Shown piece by piece: positions 32,471 to 63,198 of a stretch of DNA of 64,000 nucleotides (the first letter of the stretch is position 1; every line of letters begins with the position of its first letter). Location of the stretch: assembly GCA_034508935.3 (NCBI GenBank), contig CM067443.1, forward strand, positions 8,514,065 to 8,578,064, given 5' to 3'. A program made the translations under genes and the position numbers. Origin of the DNA: Berghia stephanieae. Its lineage: Eukaryota; Mollusca; Gastropoda; Nudibranchia; Aeolidiidae. Below the pieces are notes generated by a model, which had not been told where the DNA came from, did not search any database, and saw nothing but the letters and a program-made list of their open reading frames with translations.

Positions 32471-34751
32471 GACTTCGCACCATCGCGAAGTAATTTTGAC
32501 CAGCAGTTAAGCTTAATAGCCAATATTCTCAACACAAACATATAACATAGAAACGATTGAGACGTTGAGTATGCTCCGGTGTATGGGGTGAATTTTTAAT
32601 TCAGAAAAGTGAGTGGAGCAGGCACTTATGTTGGTAACAACAAGATATGAAGTGAGTAGAAATGTGCCAGAAGACAATAGAGAATAAAAAATTTTTTTCG
32701 CGGCGGTGGTGGGGTTTGAACCTGCGACCTTATTAGTACGACAACTCCGCCTGGCAGGTGAGAGCGTGGCTCTACCGTGTGAGCTATCCACGAACACAAA
32801 AATATTCGTTTCAAACCCAAAGTCATTTCTAGATCCCTCTCTCACCACTTCTTGAGATCGCCGATTCGTTCACCACCATCGCGAAGTAATTTTGACCAGC
32901 AGTTAAGCTTAATAGCCAATATTCTCAACACAAACATATAACATAGAAACGATTGAGACATTGAGTATGCTCCGGTGTATGGGGTGAATTTTTAATTCAG
33001 AAAAGTGAGTGGAGCAGGCACTTATGTTGGTAACAACAAGATATGAAGTGAGTAGAAAAGTGCCAGAAGACAATAGAGAATGAAAATTTTTTTCGCGGCG
33101 GTGGTGGGGTTTGAACCCGCGACCTTATTAGTACGACAACTTCGCCTGGCAGGTGAGAGCGTGGCTCTACCGTGTGAGCTATCCACGAACACAAAAATAT
33201 TCGTTTCAAACCCAAAGTCATTTCTAGATCCCTCTCTCACCCACTTCTTGAGATCGCCGATTCGTTCACCACCATCGCGAAGTAATTTGACCAGCAGTTA
33301 AGCTTAATAGCCAATATTCTCAACACAAACATATAACATAGAAACGATTGAGACATTGAGTATGCTCCGGTGTATGGGGTGAATTTTTAATTCAGAAAAG
33401 TGAGTGGAGCAGGCACTTATGTTGGTAACAACAGATATGAAGTGAGTAGAAAAGTGCCAGAAGACAATAGAGAATAAAAAATTTTTTTCGCGGCGGTGGT
33501 GGGGTTTGAACCTGCGACCTTATTAGTACGACAACTCGCCTGGCAGGTGAGAGCGTGGCTCTACCGTGTGAGCTATCCACGAACACAAAAATATTCGTTT
33601 CAAACCCAAAGTCATTTCTAGATCCCTCTCTCACCCACTTCTTGAGATTGCCGATTCGTTCACCACCATCGCGAAGTAATTTTGACCAGCAGTTAAGCTT
33701 AATAGCCAATATTCTCAACACAAACATATAACATAGAAACGATTGAGACATTGAGTATGCTCGGTGTATGGGGTGAATTTTTAATTCAGAAAAGTGAGTG
33801 GAGCAGGCACTTATGTTGGTAACAACAAGATATGAAGTGAGTAGAAAAGTGCCAGAAGACAATAGAGAATAAAAAATTTTTTCGCGGCGGTGGTGGGGTT
33901 TGAACCCGCGACCTTATTGGTACGACAACTCCGCCTGGCAGGTGAGAGCGTGGCTCTACCGTGTGAGCTATCCCGAACACAAAAATATTCGTTTCAACCC
34001 AAAGTCATTTCTAGATCCCTCTCTCACCCACTTCTTGAGATCGCCGATTCGTTCACCACCATCGCGAAGTAATTTTGACAGCAGTTAAGCTTAATAGCCA
34101 ATATTCTCATCACAAACATATAACATAGAAACGATTGAGACATTGAGTATGCTCCGGTGTATGGGGTGAATTTTTAATTCAGAAAAGTGAGTGGAGCAGG
34201 CACTTATGTTGGTAACAACAAAATATGAAGTGAGTAGAAAAGTGCCAGAAGACAATAGAGAATAAAAAATTTTTTCGCGGCGGTGGTGGGGTTTGAACCT
34301 GCGACCTTATTGGTACGACAACTCCGCCTGGCAGGTGAGAGCGTGGCTCTACCGTGTGAGCTATCCACGAACACAAAATATTCGTTTCAAACCCAAAGTC
34401 ATTTCTAGATCCCTCTCTCACCCACTTCTTGAGATCGCCGATTCGTTCACCACATTTGCGAAGTAATTTTGACCAGCAGTTAAGCTTAATAGCCAATATT
34501 CTCATCACAAACTATAACATAGAAACGATTGAGACATTGAGTATGCTCCGGTGTATGGGGTGAATTTTTAATTCAGAAAAGTGAGTGGAGCAGGCACTTA
34601 TGTTGGTAACAACAAGATATGAAGTGAGTAGAAAAGTGCCAGAAAACAATAGAGAATAAAAAATTTTTTCGCGGCGGTGGTGGGGTTTGAACCTGCGACC
34701 TTATTGGTACGACAACTCCGCCTGGCAGGTGAGAGCGTGGCTCTACCGTGT
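32471..34751. repeat. Tandem array, about 395-base unit, near 5.8 copies
   Basis: The marker GCGAAGTAATTTTGA recurs at about 32485, 32881, 33277, 33671, 34064 and 34458, a spacing of 393-396 bases. Units are almost identical, differing mainly by single-base deletions. Each holds one tRNA-like module on the minus strand. B-box complements (GGGTTTGAAC) start at 32712, 33107, 33502, 33896, 34288 and 34682. There is no protein; the repeated short frames are artefacts of the array. Confidence 0.93.
32699..32797 (-). repeat. tRNA-like module of the array (first unit)
   Basis: The minus strand reads TAGCTCACACGGTAGAGC (A box with a perfect 4-bp D stem), an extended variable region, and CGCAGGTTCAAACCCC (B box), then a T run. 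The acceptor and anticodon stems do not pair well, so it is tRNA-derived rather than a working tRNA. The same module repeats in every unit. Confidence 0.6.
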
Positions 34752-35204
34752 AAAAATTTTTATTCTTTATTGTCTTCTGGCACTTTTCTACTCACTTCAT
34801 ATCTTGTTGTTACCAACATAAGTGCCTGCTCCACTCACTTTTCTGAATTAAAAATTCACCCCATACACCGGAGCATACTCAATGTCTCAATCGTTTCTAT
34901 GTTATATGTTTGTGATGAGAATATTGGCTATTAAGCTTAACTGCTGGTCAAAATTACTTCGCGATGGTGGTGAACGAATCGGCGATCTCAAGAAGTGGGT
35001 GAGAGAGGGATCTAGAAATGACTTTGGGTTTGAAACGAATATTTTTGTGTTCGTGGATAGCTCACACGGTAGAGCCACGCTCTCACCTGCCAGGCGGAGT
35101 TGTCGTACCAATAAGGTCGCAGGTTCAAACCCCACCACCGCCGCGAAAAAAATTTTTATTCTCTATTGTCTTCTGGCACTTTTCTACTCACTTCATATCT
35201 TGTT
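34752..35204. repeat. Inverted copy of the array unit
   Basis: This is the reverse complement of about 1.15 array units, joined head to head at 34751/34752 in mid-unit. The tRNA-like module here is on the plus strand (GGTTCAAACCC at 35122-35132). Together with the last direct unit it forms a large inverted repeat. Confidence 0.9.
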
Positions 35205-35238
35205 ATAAGAATAAATGTATATTGTGTCGTACCAAATG

Positions 35239-37075
35239 TGACGATTTTGCTGTAGGTGGTAAGGAGAAGGTTAAGAAGGTAAATAACATTAACATGTTAC
35301 CACATACATTAAGATCTGTTTAGATTCTTTTGTTCTGAATGGAATTAAATTGTTGACATCAGACATTTGTTAAATGGGTTATCTATATTTTTTCATGGAA
35401 TGCATTGGCTACGGCAGGGCTGTGTGGAAAAGCGTAATTTTTTTTTAATATACAAGAACACTTCAAATAAGCGTTTTGTTATTTTGTTGGGTTTTTTAGG
35501 TTTTTTTGGGGGGTTTTTTTAATTCAAGAGGAACCAACTCATCAACTGTGCAATGGTGAATTCTTTTATTCTGTTAACTTAACAATAAATAATAGTAATA
35601 AATACAATTCCCTCCGGATAATCGCAACTCGGTTAATTGCAACTTTCGGTTAATCGCAACATTTCCCAAGAAAAAGAATTAATACTATATAAAAGTCACT
35701 GGTTAATTGCAACAAAACTTCGGTTAATCGCAACAACGAGTTTGGTGAGAGCTTATAGTCTCTCATCACGGCTAATCTCTTTGACTCCAAAAAATGTTGA
35801 GAACAAAGAGTGAAAGTCAATCAAATCTGAATAAGATGTCAACTTGCATCAACACTGCTTTGATTGAAAAAGTATATACAGGGCTGCCAAATGGTTTTTA
35901 TTTCAATCTTATTGCTCAGTATGTAGTGGACTAAGAACAATGTTTACAACAACTGGTTTGAGTTTACCATGTATGTGTAAAATGTTGCGATAGTGGACTG
36001 GAAACTCAACTTTGGTTAATTGCAACTTCGGTTAATCGCAATATTCTCGCTGATCCCAAGGTGTTGCGATTATCCGAAGTCGATTGTAGTTACAAATTAA
36101 TTAAATAATTCTGAAAAATAAAATATATAAACATTCATATAGAACATTTCTACTTTTGCACCATGCTAAATGCGCTTCAGCTTTGTAATACTTTATTTAC
36201 TCCCCATGCAGACCATATAGAAATAGAATCAAAGTTCTCTTCATAAAGTTAAAAGACATTTATAATCAATCCTTTTTGTAATACCACTTTAACAATAACC
36301 ATCACAGTCTACAGTTAGGTACACAGCTCAGACCCGAGTCAAGTGGAGGATAGTGTAATGTGTGCAAATTACCCTACCAAAGGACACAACACTGTGATTA
36401 GATTTTATGCGTATTGTTACTAACAAGCCTTGACTCCATACACTTGGTCAACAGCACTCAGCATTGTCAAGTGCTTGAAACGAAATATTTGAGTCGTATA
36501 AACTGGTAGACAAAATAGACCACAACTATAATTCTCAGGTAACCAATTCACAATAACAATTATTTTTTAAATCAAAAAAATACAAAATACATAAATAAAT
36601 ATATAAATAAATAAATCTATTATATAAAAATAACTGGCATATATTTGCACGTGCTACCCTCTTATTTATTGGACAGACTTTGTCCATTGATGTCTTAAAA
36701 GATTTGTTTCAGTCCAAATTAATTTCCACAGTAGTAAAATCATTGAAATAAAAAAGATCCTGTGCCTATTAAGCCGTTTAACTTTGTGATTTGTCCACAT
36801 CAAAACATACTCCATGTTTTTAGTGTTTTTAAGTTTAATATATAGATGCTGTGTTGATGACGTCACGCGACCAGCTGCTTTTTCAGCTGGATGGCAGAAG
36901 CATTGGTGAAAGGTGAAAAAATAAAATCAAATAGATGCAACAGTTATCACTGGCGGCGATGAAGATGATCATATTTTTTTTTTGCTTTTTTTTATGTATT
37001 GTATTATTAAATTGAATGAGTCTTTGTATTTGTTGCTCCTTAAAGTATTTTAAATAAACCAATTTAAATCCTCCT
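35239..37075. repeat. Right arm of the flanking direct duplication
   Basis: Same order of sequence as 30868-32470, but carrying many extra single bases, so it is longer. It runs to AATAAACCAATTTAAATCC, about 80 bases from the DOLK stop codon, and may include the DOLK 3' UTR. Confidence 0.8.
35605..36086. mobile_element. Family T MITE, right-arm copy
   Basis: CAATTCCCTCCGGATAATCGC opens it and the complement of CAATCGACTTCGGATAATCG closes it, with TA on both outer sides. Interior repeats of GGTTAATTGCAAC/GGTTAATCGCAAC occur at both ends. The TA target and the ends point to the Tc1/mariner-pogo group. Confidence 0.75.
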
Positions 37076-37154
37076 GTAAGCATAACTAGTGAATTATGAC
37101 TAAACCATCTAAATCAAGAGCTCGTAATTTTTAGATAACAGATTTGTTTCACAA

Positions 37155-56033
<18,879 letters not shown>

Positions 56034-56978
56034 CGTGATCTGAAAATTTGCAAATTGAAAATATAAAATATATTTACAATGCTAATTGACTGATAGAAAA
56101 CCAAACAAATCGTTTTCATAAAATCTTATTCCACAAAAAAAATATTTTTTGTCTTTTTTTTTTGCTAATCATCAACTGCCCTTTGCACCAGCTGGCTTTA
56201 CCCCCAGCTTCCAATCGTCTTAAGTTTGGTCTCTACTGTTTGTCTCCAAGAGCCCATCGACCACCCATACTTTTTTTTCCCCTCAGGATCTCATTTCGCA
56301 ATTACTGTCCAGGCCTGTTTGCCCATCTCGTATGTACATTGTATGTACCAGTACCCGACACTACTTCTGCAGTTTGCGCTGAGAATCTCTCTTGACTGTT
56401 ACTGTCTTCCTGCTGGCGTTCACTAATGCCAATCATCATATAAGACTCTTGAACTTGAAGAATCCCAGGTGGGCCCTCACTCATTGGTTTTTCCGTAGCA
56501 TGTTTTTAAAATTTAATGGGATAATGTTTTTGGCCCTAACCCAACCGCTAACCTGCAGTGCCAGTGACTTTGGTCCTGATGCTGTAACTGTAACCCTATC
56601 CCTAGCTACTAAAAGTGGCAGATGAGTATGCGGCCTTACCAAATGGCCTCCCATGAAGAACTTCCATATACAGCACCACTCAGGGAAGAACTGAGATTAT
56701 ACATCAAATGTCATAGTCATAAGTTATGCATAGATATTTATTAAACTTTAATATATATCATAATATTAAATGCATAGCTAGATATAGGAAACTTAAGTAT
56801 TACATGGATTCAAAATTGAAATAACTGGCGAGTTGTATATATAAAAAACTATTTCAATGTGCAATATTTTTTACAGTTAAGACATTTCCATAAGAAAGTA
56901 TGGAATAACCATTAATATAGATAATATCCGTAGGAGATGCTTTGAATGGAGCATACCTATTAGTAAATGTTTCAAATA
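56034..56978. other. Upstream flank of DOLK
   Basis: Expected to contain 5' UTR and promoter. No motif could be supported. A moderately GC-rich stretch at 56170-56640 shows only short frames. Confidence 0.45.
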
Positions 56979-57698
56979 CAGTCCACTCTGGATAATCCCA
57001 ACTCGGTTAATCACAACTTTCGGTTAACCGCAACATTTCTCAAGAAACGGAATTAATTCTATATAAAAGTCATTAGTTAATTGCAACAAACTTCGGTTAA
57101 TCGCAACAAATTTTCAACCTCAACAGTAGCAAATTCAAGAAACCGATCAAACAAATTCTCCTGATTAAATTTAATCATGAGTGAAATATGCAGCTTTAAG
57201 AATCGTGATTAGGCAAGGTTTAATCCTACACCACTCTGAGACAAAAGAGGGTGGGGCTTTGCAGTATATGGTTTTTGCTGATATCTTTAACCTCGTGAAA
57301 AATCTCATTTCATTATTCATGAAGACTCTTTAAACATATTTGCTTCCACCATTGGAAACTATTGAGCATCACGTTTATTGACTTGCCTTTCCAGGAAAAC
57401 AGACGACGGAAATGAGTGATGTCAAAAGCAAAGAAAAATTATGGGATTTACAACCATTAAAAGCAAAAAAATAATTATAAATAAATAAATAAATAAAATA
57501 AAATATAAATTAAAAAAGATACACAAAAAAAACAAAAACATAATTTTAAAACCACACGCATTTTAATGAAACCATGCACTGTCCAAGGTTGTGTAAACTC
57601 AGAGGGAAAATGTTGCTACAGTGGAAAGAAAACTCAACTTCGGATAATCGCAACATTTTCACTGATCCCAAGGTGTTGCGATTATCCGGAGTGAACTG
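56979..57698. mobile_element. Family T MITE, copy 3 (pogo/Tc1-like)
   Basis: It begins CAGTCCACTCTGGATAATCC and ends with the complement of CAGTTCACTCCGGATAATCG, with TA immediately outside both ends. Sub-terminal CGGTTAATCGCAAC motifs repeat in both halves. At 720 bases it is the longest copy here and has no coding frame. Confidence 0.8.
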
Positions 57699-58339
57699 TA
57701 TATATCTAAAAAATAAACAATAGATTTAATGTAAAAAGATTTAATCAAAAGCAAAGGTTAAAAAAAAATAATACTTCCCTTGTTCTGAGATTTTGACATT
57801 TGGCGGAATATCCGGAGGAAAAATAACCAATACTCCCTAAAATTGTTCTGCTACTTTCTAGTGGCCAGATAGACAGTTTAATACTAATAATACTTCAGGT
57901 ACTTTCAATTATTTATTTGGCTTCTTTTGCATGACACAGATAAAATCTCTAGTATCAAAAGCTACAGCAACACTTTCAAAGATGGCCGCAAAGCTGTATC
58001 TCGATTGCAAATCTAAATTTATGAAATTATTGAAATCAAGCCGTTTTTCTGGTCTAATACAGATAAATTTGTTTTTTTCCTTTGAATAAATATCACTGTA
58101 ACTCAGTGAGCAAGTCAGTATATGTACTATTACGGACTATTAGTCATTGAAGTTTGAAGTGGAGCCTGTGTGTGGATTTCAGCCCATTTCAAGTTCAATG
58201 TCTTTATCTTCAAAAGGCGAATTACCCACCAATGCAGATTTTATACAATTATGTGGTGACTTTCTCCATTATTGTGTTATTATTGAGTTGAATTGAAAGA
58301 TAAATGTTTAATAGTTGACCATATATAATATATGTTGTT
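57699..58339. other. Intergenic, no supported feature
   Basis: No recognised gene or element. Confidence 0.5.
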
Positions 58340-58800
58340 GGTAATGTCTAGGATTTCTGGTGAGAGTTTCATTCCTTGATGGTTCTTGGGAAGAAACTGT
58401 TTTTATATGTGTTGGTTCTGTGTGTTGGAATTGTGAACTTACTGCTATGACAATTTCTTGTGGATGTACAGTGTTGTTTTGTGAAATACTGTGGTAAAGT
58501 TACTGCTGTTTTGTTGGAATGTACTATTCTGTGGAGAAGTCGGAAGCGCTTTTCTTCCGCCTACTCTCCAGTGTTTTCCACAGCGACAATTTCAGGGTCT
58601 CAGTAATGCATCCTGACTCGCGCAAGTAATTGTTGGTGACAAAACTCGAAGCTGCCCTTTGAACTTGTTCGATTTTCTTTTGATGTGGCCTTTTGTTGCT
58701 GTTGATAAGGATCCCACATTGGGTCTGCTGAATTGGTCTATGATGAATAAGAGTATATGCCTGATTAATAAATTCACAGCTACAACATTACAAGACGTCC
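58340..58800 (-). mobile_element. LINE reverse-transcriptase C-terminal fragment
   Basis: The minus strand gives AYTLIHHRPIQQTQCGILIN, then KIEQVQRAASSFVTNNYLRE, SLWKTLESRRKKSA and, after a frameshift, KNSFFPRTIKE followed by a stop and NSHQKS. This matches the common LINE C-terminal layout (LE(K/Q)VQRRAARFV.NDY ... LxWxTLExRRK ... SFFPRTIxxWN). Confidence 0.75.
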
Positions 58801-59140
58801 CCTATCCGCCACAAGGGGACCCTCTGGAATCGATTGTTTAGTTTACCTGCCGTTTAATAGCCTTCACTGATAAGATAAGGTTCCCCATGTTGAGCGATGA
58901 TGAGGAGAAGAGAGCATTTACACATTCACAAACCAGGACCAGGATATCACTCTTCTCTAATTTACTAACTGCTTTCGCTACGATTTAAATATATGAGCTG
59001 TATCTAAACAAATGAGAGATCCTACTATTGTTGTCCCTAGACCTCAACTATTCTTAAATCTTACAACTTACATGGGCTTCTCACGACTTCTTACGTCTTG
59101 TTGTTCGATAAAACGAAACCGAAAGCAGAGAGGGAAGCAC

Positions 59141-59287
59141 TCAAATTTTATAACTTCGAAGCAAAAGAACACAGGACGGTAGTCTGTGGAACATTCTTCG
59201 GTTCTCTTGTGTATCAAGTATCAAATAGAAGGTGTGGGGTGTAGTGGTCGTAGGGGGTTGGGAGTATTTCTTGGACCAAAGAAGGGG

Positions 59288-59318
<31 letters not shown>

Positions 59319-59584
59319 AGAGAATTTGACCAATCCAGGCGAGCGAGATGTAATGGATAAAATGGTTTTCTTTCAATCAAATGTTAATGCTGCTGGTAAA
59401 ATTAAAATAACAGCGACAACATTCTTTTCAAAATTATCTAATTTAATTATAAAAGTGAACAAATTGTGAAATTTCACCGGCTCGTTTCGTAAGCTGAAAT
59501 TTATTAGAAGGGAAGGGGGGTGCTAAAAAGTTTTGGATGGGTGCTCCGCAAAAATTCTGGGGAAAAATGGGGGGGGGGGGGGGG
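59141..59584. repeat. Two poly-G tracts in intergenic sequence
   Basis: About 29 G at 59290-59318 and 16 G at 59569-59584, with single-copy sequence around them. Confidence 0.88.
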
Positions 59585-59830
59585 TCTATTTGATACACTA
59601 TAGAACTACATTAGCAACATTTTGGGCTTGTTTTAATCTTGTAATGGAAAATATTTATATTTTCATGCACTACAGTTTTTTATTCACGCCCTTCTATGCG
59701 GTATTTTCAGATGTCGCTTGGGCATCTATGAAGAAGAATAGATAATCCACCAGACAAACCGAGAATCCCCAATGTTGTCCAAAGTGTGCAAAATTGAGAT
59801 TAATAATCTTGAATCTTGCACAAGGAAAAA

Positions 59831-59831
59831 A

Positions 59832-59920
<89 letters not shown>

Positions 59921-59952
59921 CATGATCATGATGATGATGATCATGATCATGG
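59831..59952. repeat. (ATG)n microsatellite, LINE-A tail
   Basis: About 40 ATG triplets grading into ATGATC repeats, directly next to the 3' end of the minus-strand LINE-A. It is probably an expansion of that element's simple 3' tail. Confidence 0.93.
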
Positions 59953-60231
59953 TCATGATAATCGTTCTTATTTAGCGCTTTTCACATCAAAGTCTCAAAG
60001 CGCTTTACATCAGATTGGAGCAACGAAAACATAATTCTGCAGGTGATGATTCACACAAAGATTTTCTAAGAAGCTCTTGAGTCTTTTCTTGAAGTCTATT
60101 GTGCTTGTTGATAACCGGACGTCCATGAGCAGTCCATTTCAAATAGAGGGGACAATTTGACTGAACGCACGATCATCAGAAAATTTCAGTCGTGATCTCG
60201 TGGCTGACAGTAAGCGAATTGAGCTTGATCT
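59953..60231 (-). mobile_element. LINE-A, 3' part
   Basis: The minus strand reads LRSSSIRLLSATRSRLKFSD, DRAFSQIVPSIWNGLLMDV and TIDFKKRLKSFLENL before a stop. This is the classic LINE end (LRSS...RT..R..GDRAFS...P.LWN.LP......FK..LK.FL). The 3' UTR TGTAAAGCGCTTTGAGACTT ... GCGCTAAATAAG then runs into the ATG repeat. Its upstream half is at 63199-63644. Confidence 0.85.
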
Positions 60232-63198
60232 CAGTTGTCTTGGTGGAACGTTGATGGTGCGCGGTCATTCAGCGCAACACTTTGCGATCTTGTATTCAAT
60301 GCGGGACACGAACAGACAGCCAATCGAGACCCACCTTTATTCAGGCGCGCAATCTTCCCGATTCCAGATCCCAGGCTATACGGTGGTCCAACGCGAGGAC
60401 ACTTCGAGGCTCAAAGGAGGGGTTAGCGTTTACGCTAAAGAGCCATCGAAGGTAAGGGTCATTGAGAGCGTAACGGACAGCAATGGGGTGAACCGAATTT
60501 CCGTGGAAGTAGGTGGACTGTGTCTGCATAATATTTACAAACCACCTAGAGCGACTTGGACTACACCACCGGTACCGGTGGTCAGCCATCCTTCCATCTG
60601 TCTGGGAGACTTTAATAGCCACCATCACGAATGGGGCTACCGAGACTGCAACGAGGCAGGAAGACAACTCCGCTCATGGATGGACTGTAATGATCTACAC
60701 CTAGTGTACGATCCTACAGCCAAGGGTACCTTCCGGGGTACCCGCCATAAGAAGGAGTACACTCCAGACCTCACCCTCGTAACGAAAAGCGCGAACGGTG
60801 AACCGCTGCAGGTGAAGCGGACAGTCCTCGGGGACTTTCCGCATAGCCAGCACAGGCCGGTTCTTGTCACAGCTGGGGTGACAATACCGAGGGTGCAGTC
60901 TCTCCCACTTTGCAGATGGAATTTCAGGAAGGCTGACTGGGAGGAATTCAGTTCCTATATCGAGCAGGTCTGCCCTGCCATTCCTCCCAAGTCCAAGAAT
61001 ATAACCAGATTTAGTAGGCTACTGGTTAAGAGCGCTCAACGCTCTATTCCACGGGGCAAGCGGAAATTCTACACCCCTTGCTGGACAGCAGAGTCGGAAG
61101 ACCCGTACCGAGAGTACCAGCAGACCCAGTCTCAGGACACAGCCGATAGACTACTTCAGTCTCTGGCAGAGGGAAGGAAGCAACGGTGGCAGGAGACCGT
61201 AGAAAGTCTCGACTTTACACACTCCAGCCGCCACGCTTGGCGTTTGATAAAGAAATTGGACCCAGATCGGAATTTCGCGAAGGCTGCACCGGAATGCGAG
61301 GCAGACACAATTGCCAAGAATATTAAGAACCGTAGTAAGCGGGTCCCTAATCAGGCTTTTGAGCGCGGTGTCCGCAAGGCGTACCGAACGATTTTGGACT
61401 CGCTACCTGCGGAGGAGTCGGACTGGACGGCCCCGTTCAGTCCCCGAGAAGTGGGTGCAGCCATTAGCGAAGTAAAGAACGGCAAAGCAGCAGGGATAGA
61501 TGGTGTATATCCCGATATGGTGACGCATCTGGGCCCCAGGGCACGGGCCTGGCTAGCAGAGGCAATGTCGGACGTCCTTGCAAAAGGAAAGCTTCCACAA
61601 GTGTGGAAGCACGCGAAGATAGTTGCCATCCTGAAGCCAGGGAAGCCGGCGAAGGAGGCAGACAGTTACAGACCCATATCGCTGCTGAGCTGTCTTTACA
61701 AATTGTTGGAGCGTGTTCTATTAAACCGATGGGGGCCGGTCCTAGACGCTGCCCTGCCACCAGAGCAGGCAGGCTTCAGGGAAGGGAGGTGCACCACGGA
61801 GCAGGTCATTGCCCTTACAGAGCATATTGAGCACGGGTTCGAGAGAAAACAGCAAACAGGTGCTGTGTTTATAGACCTATCAGCGGCGTACGATACGGTC
61901 TGGTGCGATGGGTTAATGCTCAAACTTGCAAAAATCATAAGGTGCAAAAAGACCTTGAAGTTGTTCTCTTCGATCTTAGGGGAAAGGCAATTCCACGTCG
62001 CGCTGGGAGACGTCACGAGCAAAGTAAGGAAATTGAAGAATGGGGTCCCTCAGGGGTCGGTACTTGCGCCAATGTGGTTTAACGTTTACATTAGCGATAT
62101 GCCGAACACTTCCTCCCTGAGGCTGGGATACGCAGACGACTGGGCACTCGTTACTCAGAGTAAAGTGTGGACCCGTCTCGAGAGCGTACTCAGCGAGGAC
62201 GTCACCAGACTCAAATCCTACTTTGACAAGTGGTACCTGAAGATGAACACTTCAAAAACCGTGGCCACTGCATTTCACTTATGCAGTGGTTGGCACACCC
62301 GTAAACTGAATGTCCTAGTCGGGGACCAGCCACTCCCATATGAGCCGCGTCCAAAATATTTAGGGGTGACGTTGGATCGCAGCCTTACCTATCGGGCTCA
62401 TCTCGAAGGGGTTGCCCGGAAGATAGAGAAGCGGAATAGTCTTCTGAGGAAGCTGGCGGGATCGACTTGGGGCGCTAGCCAAGCGCTCCTGAGAACATCC
62501 GCCCTGGCACTATGCTACTCCACCGCGGAGTATTGCGCTCCAGTGTGGGGTAGAAGCAGAAACGTTGAGAAGGTGGATGTAAAACTTCGCAAGTCGATGC
62601 ACATAGTGTCGGGAACGCTAGCAACAACCCCTAGAGAATGGGGCCCGGTAATGGCAGCGATCCAGCCCCCGATGTCCGGAGAGAGACCATTACGGGAAAC
62701 TGGCTGAGTAAGATCAAAGAGAGAGGGAATGGGGATACCCCTCTCATGCGCATAATGAACGGTGCCCCCGTTTCGAGCCGAAATAAGTCCCGGCAACCCT
62801 TGTACGCAGAATCCCTGACTACGGACAGAGCTGCACATACGAGATGGAAGTCGGTTTGGACGAATTCAATCCCTCGTGGGGGCGGGGACCTACACTCCTC
62901 TAAGCTTGGTGAGAAGTTGCCAGGCTTTGATACCAGTAAGAGGAGACACTGGGTAGCTGCGAATCGGCTTCGGTCGAGGAGCTGCCTAACGGCCGGTGCG
63001 TTACATCAGTGGGGTCTAACTTCCTGTCCTTTATGTCCACGCTGTGGACAAGAACCCGAAACGGCAGAGCATCTAGTCGAAAGGTGTGTTGTGACGATGC
63101 TACCAGGCGGGTTCGCGACGGTGCACGAATGCGGACCGGACTTTGCTGATTGGGTCGATCGTCATAACATAATAGTGTGAACCATAAGAAGCTGCTGC
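60232..63198 (+). mobile_element. LINE-B, nearly complete non-LTR retrotransposon, inserted in LINE-A
   Basis: It starts inside the endonuclease N-terminus (SWWNVDGARSFSATLCDL), so the 5' end is truncated. It continues through endonuclease, reverse transcriptase and a C-terminal zinc-knuckle-like motif to a stop at 63178-63180 and a short 3' UTR ending near AAGCTGCTG. It interrupts LINE-A, and LINE-A loses about 60 codons at the junction. The higher GC content than its surroundings suggests recent insertion. Confidence 0.88.
60235..63180 (+). pseudogene. LINE-B ORF2-like protein (endonuclease plus reverse transcriptase), two frameshifts
   Basis: The endonuclease N-terminus (WNVDGAR) is in one frame to about 60320. 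A shift then enters the long frame, with ETHLYSG, IPGYTVVQRED, GGVSVYAKE, the catalytic LGDFNSHHHEWG (near 60603) and SQHRPV (near 60855). Reverse transcriptase follows: SYRPISLLSCLYKLLERVLL, EQAGFREGRCTTEQVI, VFIDLSAAYDTVW, NGVPQGSVLAP and the active-site YADDWAL near 62130. A second shift near 62690-62705 leads into the tail with CPLCPRCGQEPETAEHLVER and a final Cys. The domain set suggests a Jockey-like or related APE-type clade; the exact clade is unsure. All catalytic motifs seen look intact. Confidence 0.88.

Noticed and set aside
32513-35323. Repeated reading frames of 60-156 codons across the 395-base array
   Set aside because: They recur in every unit in several frames on both strands, carry no known motif, and follow from the tandem repeat itself; the unit is better explained by a tRNA-like module.
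31191-36086. CRISPR-like array suggested by regular spaced repeats
   Set aside because: Unit length is about 395 bases with no short repeat/spacer pattern, and the context is an animal genome.
60200-60231. Apparent start Met of the 835-codon frame at 60200
   Set aside because: The first bases belong to antisense LINE-A (LRSSS...DRAFS on the minus strand); the true LINE-B endonuclease start is in another frame.
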